DNA of 64,000 nucleotides from Candidatus Fimadaptatus faecigallinarum (GCA_018714445.1 DVNK01000041.1:1-64000), one strand, 5' to 3'; counted from the stretch's first letter, positions 1-11,218 are shown. Numbers and translations are program-made. The notes: a model not told the origin generated them from the letters alone.

Positions 1-30
1 TTGATTTCCGAGCGCAAAAGGTGGTATAAT
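1..30 (+). promoter_or_regulatory. Predicted sigmaA promoter for the TetR gene
   Basis: TTGATT at 1-6 and TATAAT at 25-30 are separated by 18 bases, and a TG lies one base before the -10 (extended -10). Transcription would start near 37, leaving a leader of about 75 bases before the start at 113. The true -35 could lie partly outside the window. Confidence 0.6.
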
Positions 31-112
31 GATCTATGTTTGGTCGTGTTAATATTGTATAAATGGCGGCGAGATATTAAAACGAAACGGTTACTTTAAG
101 GAGGTATGCCAA

Positions 113-745
113 ATGCGGCAAGAGGAATTGCGCGCTCAGAACAAACAGAGAGTGCTTGACGAAGCCCTGAAGTGCTTTTATTATGAAGGAATAGAGCGCA
201 CCAAGGTGGCGACGATAGCGCAAAAAGCCGGCGTGACGTCGATGTCCGTATACCGCTACTATGGCGATAAGGAAAATATCGTACTTGAATCGGCGATGCT
301 GTTCTGGAACAAGCTCACCAGCGAACTGCTCTCGGCGGTCGAGGCTGAGGACATGAGCGGCCTAAATGGCCTTGAGCGCGTGGAAAAGCTGCTCAAACTG
401 TACGTTAGCATGTATCGTCAGAACACGCAGGCGCTGCTGCTGCTTCAGGAGTTCGAGATATATGTGCACAAGCGCAAGTACTTTGAGAACCGCGAGCGCG
501 TGGGCGCGCAGTTTGAGCGCGTCTGCCAGCCGATAGCGGATGCGCTGGAAGCCGGCGTGGCTGATGGCAGTGTGCGTTCCGACGTGGATCGCGCAGAACT
601 GTGCAGTGTGATAGCCAACGCACTGTTTGGCACGATGCAGAAGCTGGTCGCAAACACGCAGGGCCTGTTTGCCAGCAAGAGCTGTCCCGCGCCGCGTCAG
701 ATGGAGCTGCTGTGCGACATGTTCATCAATTACGTAAAGGCCTGA
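113..745 (+). CDS. TetR/AcrR family transcriptional regulator
   Basis: A 210-residue protein with an N-terminal TetR-type helix-turn-helix at about residues 10-57; the recognition-helix region reads VTSMSVYRYYGDKENIV, typical of the family. The rest is an all-helical ligand-binding region with no recognised subfamily. A strong ribosome-binding site, AAGGAGGT, lies just upstream of the ATG at 113. It is likely a DNA-binding repressor, but its target is not evident: the next gene encodes a small secreted protein on the same strand 116 bases away, and the left neighbour is outside the window. Confidence 0.88.
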   Translation: MRQEELRAQNKQRVLDEALKCFYYEGIERTKVATIAQKAGVTSMSVYRYYGDKENIVLESAMLFWNKLTSELLSAVEAEDMSGLNGLERVEKLLKLYVSMYRQNTQALLLLQEFEIYVHKRKYFENRERVGAQFERVCQPIADALEAGVADGSVRSDVDRAELCSVIANALFGTMQKLVANTQGLFASKSCPAPRQMELLCDMFINYVKA

Positions 746-861
746 TCTGACTGAGGCCTGCGCGATAATGCGATTCTAAGCGTGCTTTAATCAATGTGTC
801 GCCGTTTCGCCATGGCGGTATGGTATGCTGCCAATAAACAGGTGAAATGGAGGCGGATGAC

Positions 862-1344
862 ATGAGAAGGGCGCTGGCATTGATAATGGCGTTGACGCTG
901 CTTGTCGGCACGGCCTGTGCGCGCGCCGAGGCGGAGTCGGACTTGTCCACGCGCGGCTATGGCGAATACGCGGTCGAGTACGCGGGCGAATCGCTGAGCG
1001 CAGCGTGGACGGCATGCGCGGATGCGTTTCGGGACTCGCTTGAGCGAGTGCGAGATGACAGCGTGCTGCGCGAGGGCTGGGACGCGTTGCGGCTGCAACT
1101 GAACGCTGCGGGCGATTCGCTGTATGCAGGTCTGCTCGAACTGCGCGCACAGCTGGATGAGCGCGCAGCGGAGTGGAGCGGCGCGCTGAGCGACTGGTTG
1201 GCCGAGCATGGCCCGGAACTTGAAACTGCAGCCGGTCAGGCTGGGCAGTCACTGGCTGAAGCGCTGAATGCCGCCGATGCAGCGCTTGATAGTGCCGGTG
1301 GAGCGCTCAGAGCGGCGCTGGATGGACTGCATGTCGGTCAGTGA
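862..1344 (+). CDS. Small secreted protein of unknown function
   Basis: A 160-residue protein starting with RR and a hydrophobic stretch (LALIMALTLLVG) ending in an AXA-like site (ACARA), so probably a cleaved signal peptide. The mature part is rich in Ala, Glu, Leu and Asp with helical heptad-like spacing (several LDERAAEW- and ALNAADAAL-type stretches) and has no recognised domain. The ATG at 862 is preferred over the one at 847 because GGAGG at 850-854 sits 7 bases before it. A strong terminator follows at 1440. Function unknown. Confidence 0.6.
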   Translation: MRRALALIMALTLLVGTACARAEAESDLSTRGYGEYAVEYAGESLSAAWTACADAFRDSLERVRDDSVLREGWDALRLQLNAAGDSLYAGLLELRAQLDERAAEWSGALSDWLAEHGPELETAAGQAGQSLAEALNAADAALDSAGGALRAALDGLHVGQ

Positions 1345-1439
1345 GCAATCTTAGAGATTTGCTATGCAAATGACCGGTGTGCGGCGCTTATGTACATGAT
1401 TACATGTGATATATGCTCAATATCAACACGATAAGATTT

Positions 1440-1490
1440 GTGGGCGCGCTGTGGGCCGTATATGCGGCTGACAGCGCGTCCACTTTATTT
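1440..1490 (+). terminator. Rho-independent terminator
   Basis: A 13-bp stem (1440-1452 paired with 1471-1483, one G-T pair) carries a further inner GCCG/CGGC helix and is followed by TTTATTTG. It lies about 95 bases after the secreted-protein gene and reads in its direction. Confidence 0.75.
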
Positions 1491-1738
1491 GTATCATGCA
1501 TTTGATGAGGCACATGCGTCGCGTGGTACAAGCTGGCGCATTGCCGATGCGGCGGTTGCACAGCCTGCTGAATGGGTTTAGGGATTGCTATATGGGTGTC
1601 GCATGCTGCGCGAACCTAGGTTGGCCAAGAGATTGCCGAACAGTCGCGCAAGCATAAGATTACCGCGCGGGAGTCGTCTTGTGGCGCAAGCTTGAGTATG
1701 CAGCGCAGGTTGGAGATTGGCCGCGTCAGCTTCAGCTT

Positions 1739-2345
1739 GCCGGGCATTACGCCAGCAAGCCGCGCAATCTTTAATTCACTGAGCGATGATAGCCTTATAG
1801 CGCAAGCTCCTGTTTACCGAAGTATTGGCGCATTGTGGCATAAGCTCAAGTTTAACGCGGTTTACAAGCTAGTCGCGCAAACCCCAGCAACCCGAGATAT
1901 AGCCGTTAGCCGGGCATTACGCCAGGTATCCGCACAATCGTTAATTCACCGAGCGGTGATAGCCTTATAGCGCAAGTTCCCGTTTACCGAAGTGTTGGCG
2001 CATTGTGGCACAGGCTCAAGTTTAACGTGGTTTACCAGCTAGTCGCGCAAACTCCAGCTGATCGTGATATGGCCGTTAGCCCGGCAAGCTGAGGCTTGCC
2101 GGGCATTACGCCAGCAAGCCGCGCAATATTCAGTGCACCGAGCGATGATAGCCTTATAGCGCAAGTTCCCGTTTACCGAAGTGTTGGTGCATTGTGGCAT
2201 AAGCTCAAGTTTAACAGGGTTTACAAGCTAGCCGCGCAAACTCCAGCTGACCGAGATATAATCGATCGGCCGGATTGGCCTCAGCTAGACGTGCAGTATG
2301 CTAGCTATCCGCGCAAACCCCAGCAACCTAAGATATAGCCGTTAG
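1739..2345. repeat. Three-copy imperfect direct repeat, 170-190 bp period
   Basis: Copies start at about 1739, 1909 and 2098, each with GCCGGGCATTACGCCAG. Shared stretches include the region around TAGCCTTATAGCGCAAG and the one around GTTGGCGCATTGTGGCA. Diverged fragments appear upstream (TGGCGCATTGCCG near 1533). On the + strand each copy has an open frame of about 57 codons giving a similar peptide (PGITP...SLIAQ.PVYRS.GALWH.LKFN..Y.L.AQTPA), but none has a convincing ribosome-binding site. The region between 1491 and 1738 holds nothing else I recognise. Confidence 0.8.
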
Positions 2346-2370
2346 CCGGGCAGGCCTCAGTTAGTCGATT

Positions 2371-3102
2371 CTATATCAGGCCGGTGTGCAACGCGATGCC
2401 AAGCCATGCGTCGGCATATCTCAGGCCCAGCATGCGCTGAGCGCGTGCCGAGAAGTGCAGGTGGTCGCCCTTGTGAGGCAGGTCACGCGCGGTCACGCAT
2501 GCGCGCGCGGGGGCGCCGGCGGCGTACTCGTGCAGCTGTGCGTTTATCACGCGGTGGTATTTGCTCGACGCAAACCCGTCCAGGTAGTCGCCCAGTTCGC
2601 CCACTACGACCGGCAGCGGCTGAGCCACGGCCTGTACGCGGTCCTGCTGTTTGGCGCCGTCGCGCAGTCGCGCCTCAAATTCAGCCATCATGGGCGCAAA
2701 GCGCTTGAAGTACGTGTGCGCCAGTTCGACGTCTTCGCTGTCCGCCTCGCCCTGGTGCCAGAGCACGCCGGCTATGCGCGCGTCCGCTGCAAGCGCAGCA
2801 AGGCTTCGCGCCAGTGCGGTTTCAAACAGCTCCTGCCCGGGTTGCCACGCATCCAGCGGCGAACCGCCCAGCGAACACGGTATCAATCCTACGTCCTCGC
2901 CGGTCGCCGCGGCTACGGCCTGGCCAAACGACGTGCCCATGCCCTCGCCCGAGAACGGGCGGTCGCGCACTACCGGCTCGCGCGCCGGTTCCCAGCGTCC
3001 GTCGCGCCAGGCAAATACGTGGCTGGGCTCCAGCGGCGGCAACTCGTCCAGTGCGCCGCGGCCCGACATGTTCGACTGTCCCATCATAATAAATGCAATC
3101 AT
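2371..3102 (-). CDS. Sialate O-acetylesterase-like SGNH esterase (CE6-type)
   Basis: A 243-residue protein beginning IAFIMMGQSNMSGRG, the GQSNM block I signature of sialate O-acetylesterase/acetylxylan esterase family 6 proteins. LWHQGEADS near residue 115 matches the WHQGE block, and a DLPHKGDHLHFS block near the C terminus supplies the catalytic Asp/His. No signal peptide is visible, so it probably removes acetyl groups from imported sugars in the cytoplasm. Its ATG overlaps the stop of the AraC gene by 4 bases, with an AGGGAGG ribosome-binding site inside that gene, so the two are translationally coupled and the AraC protein probably controls use of the same substrate. Confidence 0.88.
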   Translation of the reverse strand: MIAFIMMGQSNMSGRGALDELPPLEPSHVFAWRDGRWEPAREPVVRDRPFSGEGMGTSFGQAVAAATGEDVGLIPCSLGGSPLDAWQPGQELFETALARSLAALAADARIAGVLWHQGEADSEDVELAHTYFKRFAPMMAEFEARLRDGAKQQDRVQAVAQPLPVVVGELGDYLDGFASSKYHRVINAQLHEYAAGAPARACVTARDLPHKGDHLHFSARAQRMLGLRYADAWLGIALHTGLI

Positions 3103-3890
3103 CTTGATATGACCTCCCTAAACTGTCGGGGCGTGGTGCCAGTGCGCTCGCGGAACGCGCGATAGAACGTGCGCTCGCTCTCATAGCCGCAGCGCGATAT
3201 GACCTCGCTCAGGCTCAGCGCCGGGTCATGCAGCAGTCCCTGCGCGCGATTAATGCGCAGCGCGTTTAAATACGCGTGCAGGTTGCAGCCCACATGCTCC
3301 GAAAACAGCTTTGATATGTAGTACTTGTTCAAAAACAGCGCCTTGGCCAGCACGTCCAGCGATATGTCCTCGCTCAGATGCGCCTGTATGTAACCCAGCA
3401 CGCGGTGCAACGCATCTGGATCGTCGGCGCGCAGCCGGGGCATGGTATCCAGCGCATCCAGCAGTCGCCCGGTGGCCACGGCGGCGTAAGCGCGCCGCAG
3501 CAGCATGGACATGTCGCACTCCTCGCACATGCGCCTAAGCGCCAGCGGTACGTCCGGATGCACCCGCGTCGCGTCCAGAAACGGACTGGCGCAGTCCAGG
3601 CGCGCAAACGCCGCGCCGGCCTCGCCCAGCAGCGCGGTGTCAAATATCGCAAGCAGATATGAACTGCCTTCAGGCAGCGCCGCGTAGCTGTGCACGCGGT
3701 TGGGCCAGCACAGCGCGGCCTCGCCCGGGCGCAGTGTGTGAACCTGATCTTCTATCGTCATTGAGCCTTCTCCGCCCAGCGAGTAGACCAGTTCGATCTG
3801 GCTGTGCAGATGCGCCACGAAGTCTATCGATTCACTGCGCACCACTCGGAGCTCAGCGCCATGATGCTCGACGAAGAAGTTGTGACTCAT
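3099..3890 (-). CDS. AraC family regulator with N-terminal cupin-like domain
   Basis: A 263-residue protein. The N-terminal half resembles the arabinose-binding/cupin sensor fold (HLHSQIELVYSLGGEG, then LRPGEAALCWPN). The C-terminal 100 residues hold two helix-turn-helices ending in SEVISRCGYESERTFYRAF, the AraC signature. The ATG at 3890 is preferred over upstream starts because AGGAGGCGC sits directly before it. It is the first gene of a two-gene unit with the esterase, suggesting sugar-responsive activation of that gene. The inducer is unknown. Confidence 0.88.
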   Translation of the reverse strand: MSHNFFVEHHGAELRVVRSESIDFVAHLHSQIELVYSLGGEGSMTIEDQVHTLRPGEAALCWPNRVHSYAALPEGSSYLLAIFDTALLGEAGAAFARLDCASPFLDATRVHPDVPLALRRMCEECDMSMLLRRAYAAVATGRLLDALDTMPRLRADDPDALHRVLGYIQAHLSEDISLDVLAKALFLNKYYISKLFSEHVGCNLHAYLNALRINRAQGLLHDPALSLSEVISRCGYESERTFYRAFRERTGTTPRQFREVISR

Positions 3891-4207
3891 TGTGCGCCTC
3901 CTTTGCGCGGCTGCTTGCGACGCTGTAAGCTTGACGCTCCAGCAAGAACCCAAAAGTATTGCGCGGGGGATTGACTGTGCCTGGGGATTCGGCCGAGGGT
4001 ATGTCAGGTGATATCGCCTGCGCACAGCGGCCGCGAGCCGGCGGGCAGTTTGGCGTCGATAGCATATGCCCAGTGAGAGCGTTTATGGCGCGCGTCGCAT
4101 GGTTATAAGCTCTTCGCAATTGCCGTTGCAGTTTGGCGCGGATTCGCTTGGCTTCAGTGCAGACTCACCCGCAACCGCTCGGACGGGGCAACCGGCTAGG
4201 GCGCGCG
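3891..4207. other. Gene-free stretch upstream of the AraC gene
   Basis: 317 bases between the start of the AraC gene and the end of the deaminase gene, both on the minus strand. I see no convincing terminator, promoter with two good boxes, repeat or open frame here. It must contain the promoter of the AraC-esterase unit. Confidence 0.4.
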
Positions 4208-4657
4208 TCAATTGCGCTTCAGATCCAATCCCAGGTCTTCGTAGTGATCGAGTTCGGATGCGGGATAACTGCCGCTCCAGTGCCAGGGTTGGAGCTCGCT
4301 GAGCGGGACGAACTTCAAAGCGCTGTCATCGGTAGTGACGCCGACTCTTACGTCCGTGCCCCAATATCTCAGGCGCTCCTGGCATACGCCGCATGGCGAC
4401 AGCACCTTAAACGGGGACTTCTCATCGTCGCGCACGACGCAAATGCAATGTGTAACTTTCTCATTGTATTTGTGGGCTTCGCACATCGCGCCGGTCTCGA
4501 TGCAGAGCAGTACGGAAGCATTGGCGCTCTCAAGCGCCACGCTTGTGAAAAAGCTGCCCTGCTCAGTGTGGATTACGGCCGCGCCGCCCCAGCCGACGGG
4601 AAAGCGTTGGGCGATAAATTCGGTTGCGCGGTTGTACATTTCCTGTTCGATATTCAT
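4208..4657 (-). CDS. Cytidine deaminase-fold protein
   Basis: A 149-residue protein of the cytidine/blasticidin-S deaminase superfamily. The second zinc motif, SPCGVCQERL, is clear near residue 90. The first, normally [HC]AE, appears as GAMCEAHK, with the Cys followed directly by Glu, as I recall from a divergent Firmicutes deaminase subfamily. The fold would deaminate a cytidine-like nucleoside using a zinc-bound water. The start at 4657 uses ATG with an upstream AGGGTG; a GTG nine bases further up is possible. A promoter lies about 105 bases upstream. The exact substrate is uncertain. Confidence 0.8.
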   Translation of the reverse strand: MNIEQEMYNRATEFIAQRFPVGWGGAAVIHTEQGSFFTSVALESANASVLLCIETGAMCEAHKYNEKVTHCICVVRDDEKSPFKVLSPCGVCQERLRYWGTDVRVGVTTDDSALKFVPLSELQPWHWSGSYPASELDHYEDLGLDLKRN

Positions 4658-4762
4658 GACGTTCACCCTGTTGATTTAATATGGCCATCCAGCTGGACAA
4701 ATTAGCGGCGACGTTTGCACGTCCGGTCGCTGCAACGCGAGGCTGCAAGACGTGCCATTTAT

Positions 4763-4791
4763 ATTTTAACAGCATTCGCGCTCGGATTCAA
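4763..4791 (-). promoter_or_regulatory. Predicted promoter for the deaminase gene
   Basis: On the minus strand TTGAAT and TAAAAT are separated by 17 bases, giving a leader of roughly 100 bases before the deaminase start at 4657. Confidence 0.5.
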
Positions 4792-4915
4792 TACGGATTA
4801 TATCGCATCGCGGTCACGTAATGTGGGAATAGTCCATTATGCGCGCAAGAGCCGTGCAATAGGCTGAACTGCGACGCACGGCCGGCCCACGCTGCAGACC
4901 AGCGGACTCCGCCTA

Positions 4916-4958
4916 AACAAAAACCGCGCCCGCACGGTTGATTCCGTGCGGGCGCGGT
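4916..4958 (-). terminator. Terminator of the dnaJ-clpB operon
   Basis: A perfect 15-bp GC-rich stem (4923-4937 with 4944-4958, six-base loop) is followed on the minus strand by TTTTTGTTT. It lies 30 bases past the clpB stop codon. Confidence 0.9.
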
Positions 4959-4988
4959 CTGTTATCGCAGAGTGCGAAGGCGTGGGTA

Positions 4989-7595
<2,607 letters not shown>

Positions 7596-7648
7596 ATATC
7601 GTCACCTCATTAATAAGTGGGGTAAGTGGTCGTATTGCCGCGAACCTG

Positions 7649-8554
7649 TCAGCGCGCGGCGGCGGCGAGCTTGCGATAGAGTTCGCGCATCTCGCCCGTC
7701 ATGTAAGCGGGATTCTGTATCGTCAACTGCAGGTACAGATCGCCGCGGCGTCCCTGCCTGTCGCGGTAGCCCTGATGGGGTATCTTCAGGCGTTGACCGC
7801 CGCGCGAGCCCTCGGGCACCTTTACGGTTATGCGGCTGTCAAACGGCTTGACGTCCACATTGCCGCCCAGCGCCGCGGTCCAGGGGGCGATGTCCAGTTT
7901 CATGGTGACGTCCAGTCCGTTCAGATCGAGCTTGTCATCGCTGGCGATCTCGACCTGAAGTATGCGGTTACCCTTGCGCCCGTCGGAGCCCACGCGTCCC
8001 AGACCGGGCAGTTTGAGCCGGTCGCCGGGCAGTACGCCCGCCGGCAGTGTGAAATCGACGGTCTTGCCATCATCCAGGCGGATCGTCTTTTTGCCGCCGG
8101 CGTAGGCGTCCTGCAGCGACACGGTTATTATGTTCTCCACATCCAGCGACATGCGGTGCTTTACGCCGCGCGAGCGCGCGAACCCGCTCGAATACGAGTC
8201 CGCGCCCATGCCGAAGAACTGACTGAGTATGTCGTCCCAGTCGCCGAATCCGGCATCGCCGCTGGTATAGGTCTGCCATTGCCCGCCGCCATGGGCTCCA
8301 CCCGCGGCATATGGGTTGCGGCCGTTTTTTATGTCGTCCATGAGCTTATCGTACTTGCGGCGATTTTCCTCGCTGCCCAGCACTTCGTAAGCTTCGGATA
8401 TTTCCTTAAACTTATCGACATTGGCCTTGGTGTTGCCGGCCACGTCGGGATGATATTTCTTGGCCAGCTTTCGATAGGCCTTTTTTATTTCATCGCTCGT
8501 GGCCGATTTGTCAACGCCCAATACGGCGTAGTAGTCCTTGGTCTCCACAAGCAT
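7649..8554 (-). CDS. J-domain co-chaperone, CbpA-like DnaJ
   Basis: A 301-residue protein with a complete J domain (HPD at residues 35-37), a glycine-rich linker, and two C-terminal substrate-binding beta domains. It lacks the four-CXXCXGXG zinc-finger region of true DnaJ, so it is a type II J protein like CbpA. It would stimulate DnaK ATPase activity and deliver clients. The ATG at 8554 is preferred; an in-frame TTG lies six bases upstream. Its position directly before clpB suggests a joint disaggregation unit with DnaK supplied from elsewhere. Confidence 0.92.
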   Translation of the reverse strand: MLVETKDYYAVLGVDKSATSDEIKKAYRKLAKKYHPDVAGNTKANVDKFKEISEAYEVLGSEENRRKYDKLMDDIKNGRNPYAAGGAHGGGQWQTYTSGDAGFGDWDDILSQFFGMGADSYSSGFARSRGVKHRMSLDVENIITVSLQDAYAGGKKTIRLDDGKTVDFTLPAGVLPGDRLKLPGLGRVGSDGRKGNRILQVEIASDDKLDLNGLDVTMKLDIAPWTAALGGNVDVKPFDSRITVKVPEGSRGGQRLKIPHQGYRDRQGRRGDLYLQLTIQNPAYMTGEMRELYRKLAAAAR

Positions 8555-8582
8555 CACCAAACCTTTCAGGAGTCAAACTACC

Positions 8583-8599
8583 TTTGACTATCTTTGACC
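8583..8599 (-). promoter_or_regulatory. CtsR operator of dnaJ-clpB
   Basis: The minus strand reads GGTCAAA-GAT-AGTCAAA, an exact match to the CtsR heptad repeat (A/G)GTCAAA-NAN-(A/G)GTCAAA. It lies just downstream of the -10 box, where bound CtsR would block initiation. A further AAGGTAGTTTGAC follows. This indicates class III heat-shock control; no CIRCE element was seen. Confidence 0.88.
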
Positions 8600-8604
8600 A
8601 TTAC

Positions 8605-8633
8605 ATTATAGACCAGTAGCAGCGATTTTGCAA
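8605..8633 (-). promoter_or_regulatory. sigmaA promoter of dnaJ-clpB
   Basis: TTGCAA and TATAAT on the minus strand with a 17-base spacer, directly upstream of the CtsR operator. Confidence 0.8.
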
Positions 8634-8950
8634 TAGTCTGGACGCTAATTAACAGATTTTTAACATATTGAATTAAAAGGCGCTGTCCCGACACAGTCGC
8701 GGTCAACCGCCTGCCGGAGCGCGAGCTCAACCCGGTGATCTGCGGCCCGGTTTGTACCTGAGCGCGGATAGGGAGATAGCGCAGATAGCTGCGACGTATA
8801 GTTGCCGAGCGCGGTCGCCGGGAAAGGGCATGCCTGCGTCTACTGGCAGCTATGGGGTCAGATGCAGGGCCGCTCCAGCTATCTGCAATATTGCGGAGGC
8901 TGCGGCGGTTGCAGGGTTAAGCGGGCTTCCGTGGCGTATGGCACCAATTT

Positions 8951-9130
8951 AGAAGCAAGTACAACCCATCTCTTGGCGGCGTATAGCGCCGGTGCAGAGG
9001 TATGTGCAACTCAGCTCTCTTCGACGTATAGTGCCGGCCCAGAAGCATAGACAACTCAGCGCTCTTCGGCGTATAGCGCCGTCGCAGAAGCAGAGGCAAC
9101 TCAGCTCACAGCGATATATCGTCACCCGCC
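8951..9130. repeat. 45-bp tandem repeat, four units
   Basis: Units start at 8951, 8996, 9041 and 9086. Each begins AGA(A/G)G and the first three contain a version of GGCGTATAGCGCC, a small palindrome. A diverged piece (GCGACGTATAGTTGCCG) at about 8788 suggests the array was once longer. Because 45 is a multiple of three, short periodic open frames exist on both strands, but none has gene-like start signals. The rest of 8640-9560 shows no gene I can support. Confidence 0.85.
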
Positions 9131-9569
9131 GCGCCGACACGCAGTTCAGGCAGACAGACGCGGTCTGGAAGTGGCGCATCCGCGAGCGCATGCCGCAGTC
9201 GGCAGTCATATAATATGGATTTAAGCGGCAATTGATGTTGGAAATTGCAGGAAGCAAGGCGGTTATGAAATGCGCGGCCAATTGAAGGTCATGGGCGCCG
9301 CGACGGTTCAATGGATTTGAAGACATTGCAAAACCGGCGCTGCGGTATGTCTAATCAGGTCTTATGCTGCGCGGCAAGGATTAATGCACAAACTGAAGCA
9401 GTGCCCGCAGATTCAGATAATCCCATACCCGGCCAACATATCATAGATGGCCCGGCAGGCACGCAATTAGATAGATAGCCCGTCACGCACGCCATATATA
9501 AAGGAAGGCGAAGCGTTTCACATATGCTTCTGCGCGCGTCGCGAGTTCTTGAACGCGCCGGATAATGGT

Positions 9570-9606
9570 AAAAAATGCCGGCTACAACCCGATCGTTGTA
9601 GCCGGC
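9570..9606 (-). terminator. Terminator of the ADP-ribosylglycohydrolase gene
   Basis: A perfect 12-bp stem (9577-9588 with 9595-9606, six-base loop) is followed on the minus strand by ATTTTTTACC. It lies about 50 bases past the stop codon at 9658. Confidence 0.88.
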
Positions 9607-9657
9607 GTAGCTGAGAGTCCGCGCAGTGCCGGGCATGTAAGGAGCGCGTTCGCACGC

Positions 9658-11022
9658 CTATTTTGCCATATGGCTGAGCGTCAGGTCGACCAGTTCGTCG
9701 ATGGATATTACGTCGCAACCGAATATCTGCGTGCGCAGGCGCCCGTTAACCGGCTCGGCCCAGCGCGCGTCTATCGCGCCAGTGCCGCGCGCCATGCCTA
9801 TAATGGAGCCCACCGTCGCGCCGTTGCAGTCGGTGTCAAAGCCCTGCATGACGGCAAGGGTTATGCCGCGCGAGTAGTCGCCGCCGCTTATCAGCAGGCA
9901 CAGCGTGACGATCACCGCATTGGGTATCGTGTGCACCCAGTCAAAGCCGTCGTGTTCGTCGTATCGGGCGTGCAGCCGCGCAAAGCATTCGTCGGGGCTC
10001 AATCCGGCGCGCCACTGCTCGAGTGCATCGCGTATCGCCTCAGCCAGGCGCGAGCGCTCGGGGATCTCGCTCAGCCCGGCACGGATTATATCCTCCATGT
10101 CGTCGGACACCGCCGCGCGCGCCAGCATTGCCGCGACGAACATTTCGCCGTATATGCCGTTTTTGACGTGGGATATGCACGCGTCGCGCCATGCCATATC
10201 GGCAGCCTGCTGCGTATCGCCGGGGTTTATGTAGCCGTAGTAGTCGGCGCGGATCTGTGCGCCTATGAATTCGCGGTCGGGGTTCTTATATGTGGCCGAA
10301 CGCGGCGGCATTATGCCCGCGACAAAGTTGCGAAAAGCGCGGCGTTCAGCGGTGCAGTACGCGTCCTTGGGCTGGCTGGCGAGCCACTCGTGCGCAACGT
10401 CCTCGGGCGTGAAGTCGCGCCCATGGCGGGGCAGCACCTTCAGCGCAGCCAGCGCGGTATAGTTGGTATCGTCGTCGGCGGGCGCTGCGCCGCCCAGCGC
10501 GTCGGCCCAGGCGTTGTTCAGCGCGTCCGGTTTGCCCAATTGTGCGAGCGCCTGTGCGTCTCGCTTCAGGTATGCGTTCAGCGGCCAGTTGTGCTGTGCC
10601 TGAGCCAGTGCGCGTATATCGTCGCTCATCCAGCCTTCGACCGGCTTGCCCAGCAGGCAGCCGCATATGCGCCCCAGCCACGCGCCGCGCACCTTGTCGC
10701 GCAGTGTGGACGTATCGGGCATGGGACGCGGTTCAGGCCGTTCCTGAGGCCGTGCGGCGCGTATCCAGTCCAACCGGTCGGGCTCAAGGTAGCGGTAATC
10801 GGAGCGCATCGGCGCGCTGGTAAGCGCGGTGTGCAGCGTGTGCGCCAGCTCTTCGCGGGTGGCGTCAAGCGGCAGTGCTTCAATCGCCTTTACGACGTCG
10901 GCGTAGCGGGCCACGTCGCGGCCTTCCTCGGAGCATTGGCGCAGCTCCGCGCCCAGCGAGCGGGAGTATACCTCCCATACGTGCAGCTTGTCAAGGGCTA
11001 TCATGCCTGCGTCTATGTTCAT
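9658..11022 (-). CDS. ADP-ribosylglycohydrolase family protein
   Basis: A 454-residue protein. The ADP-ribosyl-glycohydrolase (DraG/ARH-like) domain starts around residue 105 with LRDKVRGAWLGRICGCLLGKPVEGW-type sequence and carries the two metal-binding blocks, DDDTNYT and GFDTDCNGAT, followed by VGSIIGMARG. The family uses two Mg ions to cleave ADP-ribose from protein, nucleic acid or small molecules. The first 100 residues are an extra N-terminal region also seen in some Firmicutes homologues. No ADP-ribosyltransferase or nitrogenase gene is nearby, so the substrate is unknown. GGAGGCGG precedes the start; a -10 (TATAAT) lies at 11104-11109 on the minus strand. Confidence 0.9.
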   Translation of the reverse strand: MNIDAGMIALDKLHVWEVYSRSLGAELRQCSEEGRDVARYADVVKAIEALPLDATREELAHTLHTALTSAPMRSDYRYLEPDRLDWIRAARPQERPEPRPMPDTSTLRDKVRGAWLGRICGCLLGKPVEGWMSDDIRALAQAQHNWPLNAYLKRDAQALAQLGKPDALNNAWADALGGAAPADDDTNYTALAALKVLPRHGRDFTPEDVAHEWLASQPKDAYCTAERRAFRNFVAGIMPPRSATYKNPDREFIGAQIRADYYGYINPGDTQQAADMAWRDACISHVKNGIYGEMFVAAMLARAAVSDDMEDIIRAGLSEIPERSRLAEAIRDALEQWRAGLSPDECFARLHARYDEHDGFDWVHTIPNAVIVTLCLLISGGDYSRGITLAVMQGFDTDCNGATVGSIIGMARGTGAIDARWAEPVNGRLRTQIFGCDVISIDELVDLTLSHMAK

Positions 11023-11103
11023 GTTCCGCCTCCTTTATTTGTGCGCATTTGATATGTGTGCAGTATAACGCGCGCCGCGAGCGCCCGGCGCGCTGTTTCC
11101 GTC

Positions 11104-11109
11104 ATTATA
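11104..11109 (-). promoter_or_regulatory. Likely -10 box for the ADP-ribosylglycohydrolase gene
   Basis: TATAAT on the minus strand about 80 bases before the start codon. The -35 region is weak (TGGCGT at 17 bases). It lies divergent from the surE promoter. Confidence 0.45.
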
Positions 11110-11169
11110 CACCATTTGCGCAGCGCACGCCATATCCGCCGCGCGCTTTGTGATGCGGTCGATTTGGTA

Positions 11170-11198
11170 TTGCGAAATTTGTCGGGCGCTGGTAAAAT
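11170..11198 (+). promoter_or_regulatory. Possible surE promoter
   Basis: TTGCGA and TAAAAT with a 17-base spacer. Initiation near 11205 would place the ribosome-binding site at the extreme 5' end, so the assignment is tentative. Confidence 0.4.
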
Positions 11199-11218
11199 TG
11201 AGGTGTGAGGTGATGGAA

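Noticed and set aside
8583-8640. CIRCE element for HrcA upstream of dnaJ-clpB
   Set aside because: No TTAGCACTC-N9-GAGTGCTAA-like repeat was found; the repeat present matches CtsR.
8949-9326. Cys-rich minus-strand frame through the 45-bp repeat at 8951
   Set aside because: The Cys pattern repeats every 15 residues because of the DNA period; no ribosome-binding site and no conservation evidence.
9565-11052. A 495-residue open frame opposite the ADP-ribosylglycohydrolase gene
   Set aside because: It is a mirror frame of a real gene in GC-rich DNA; its sequence has no recognisable domain and no ribosome-binding site.
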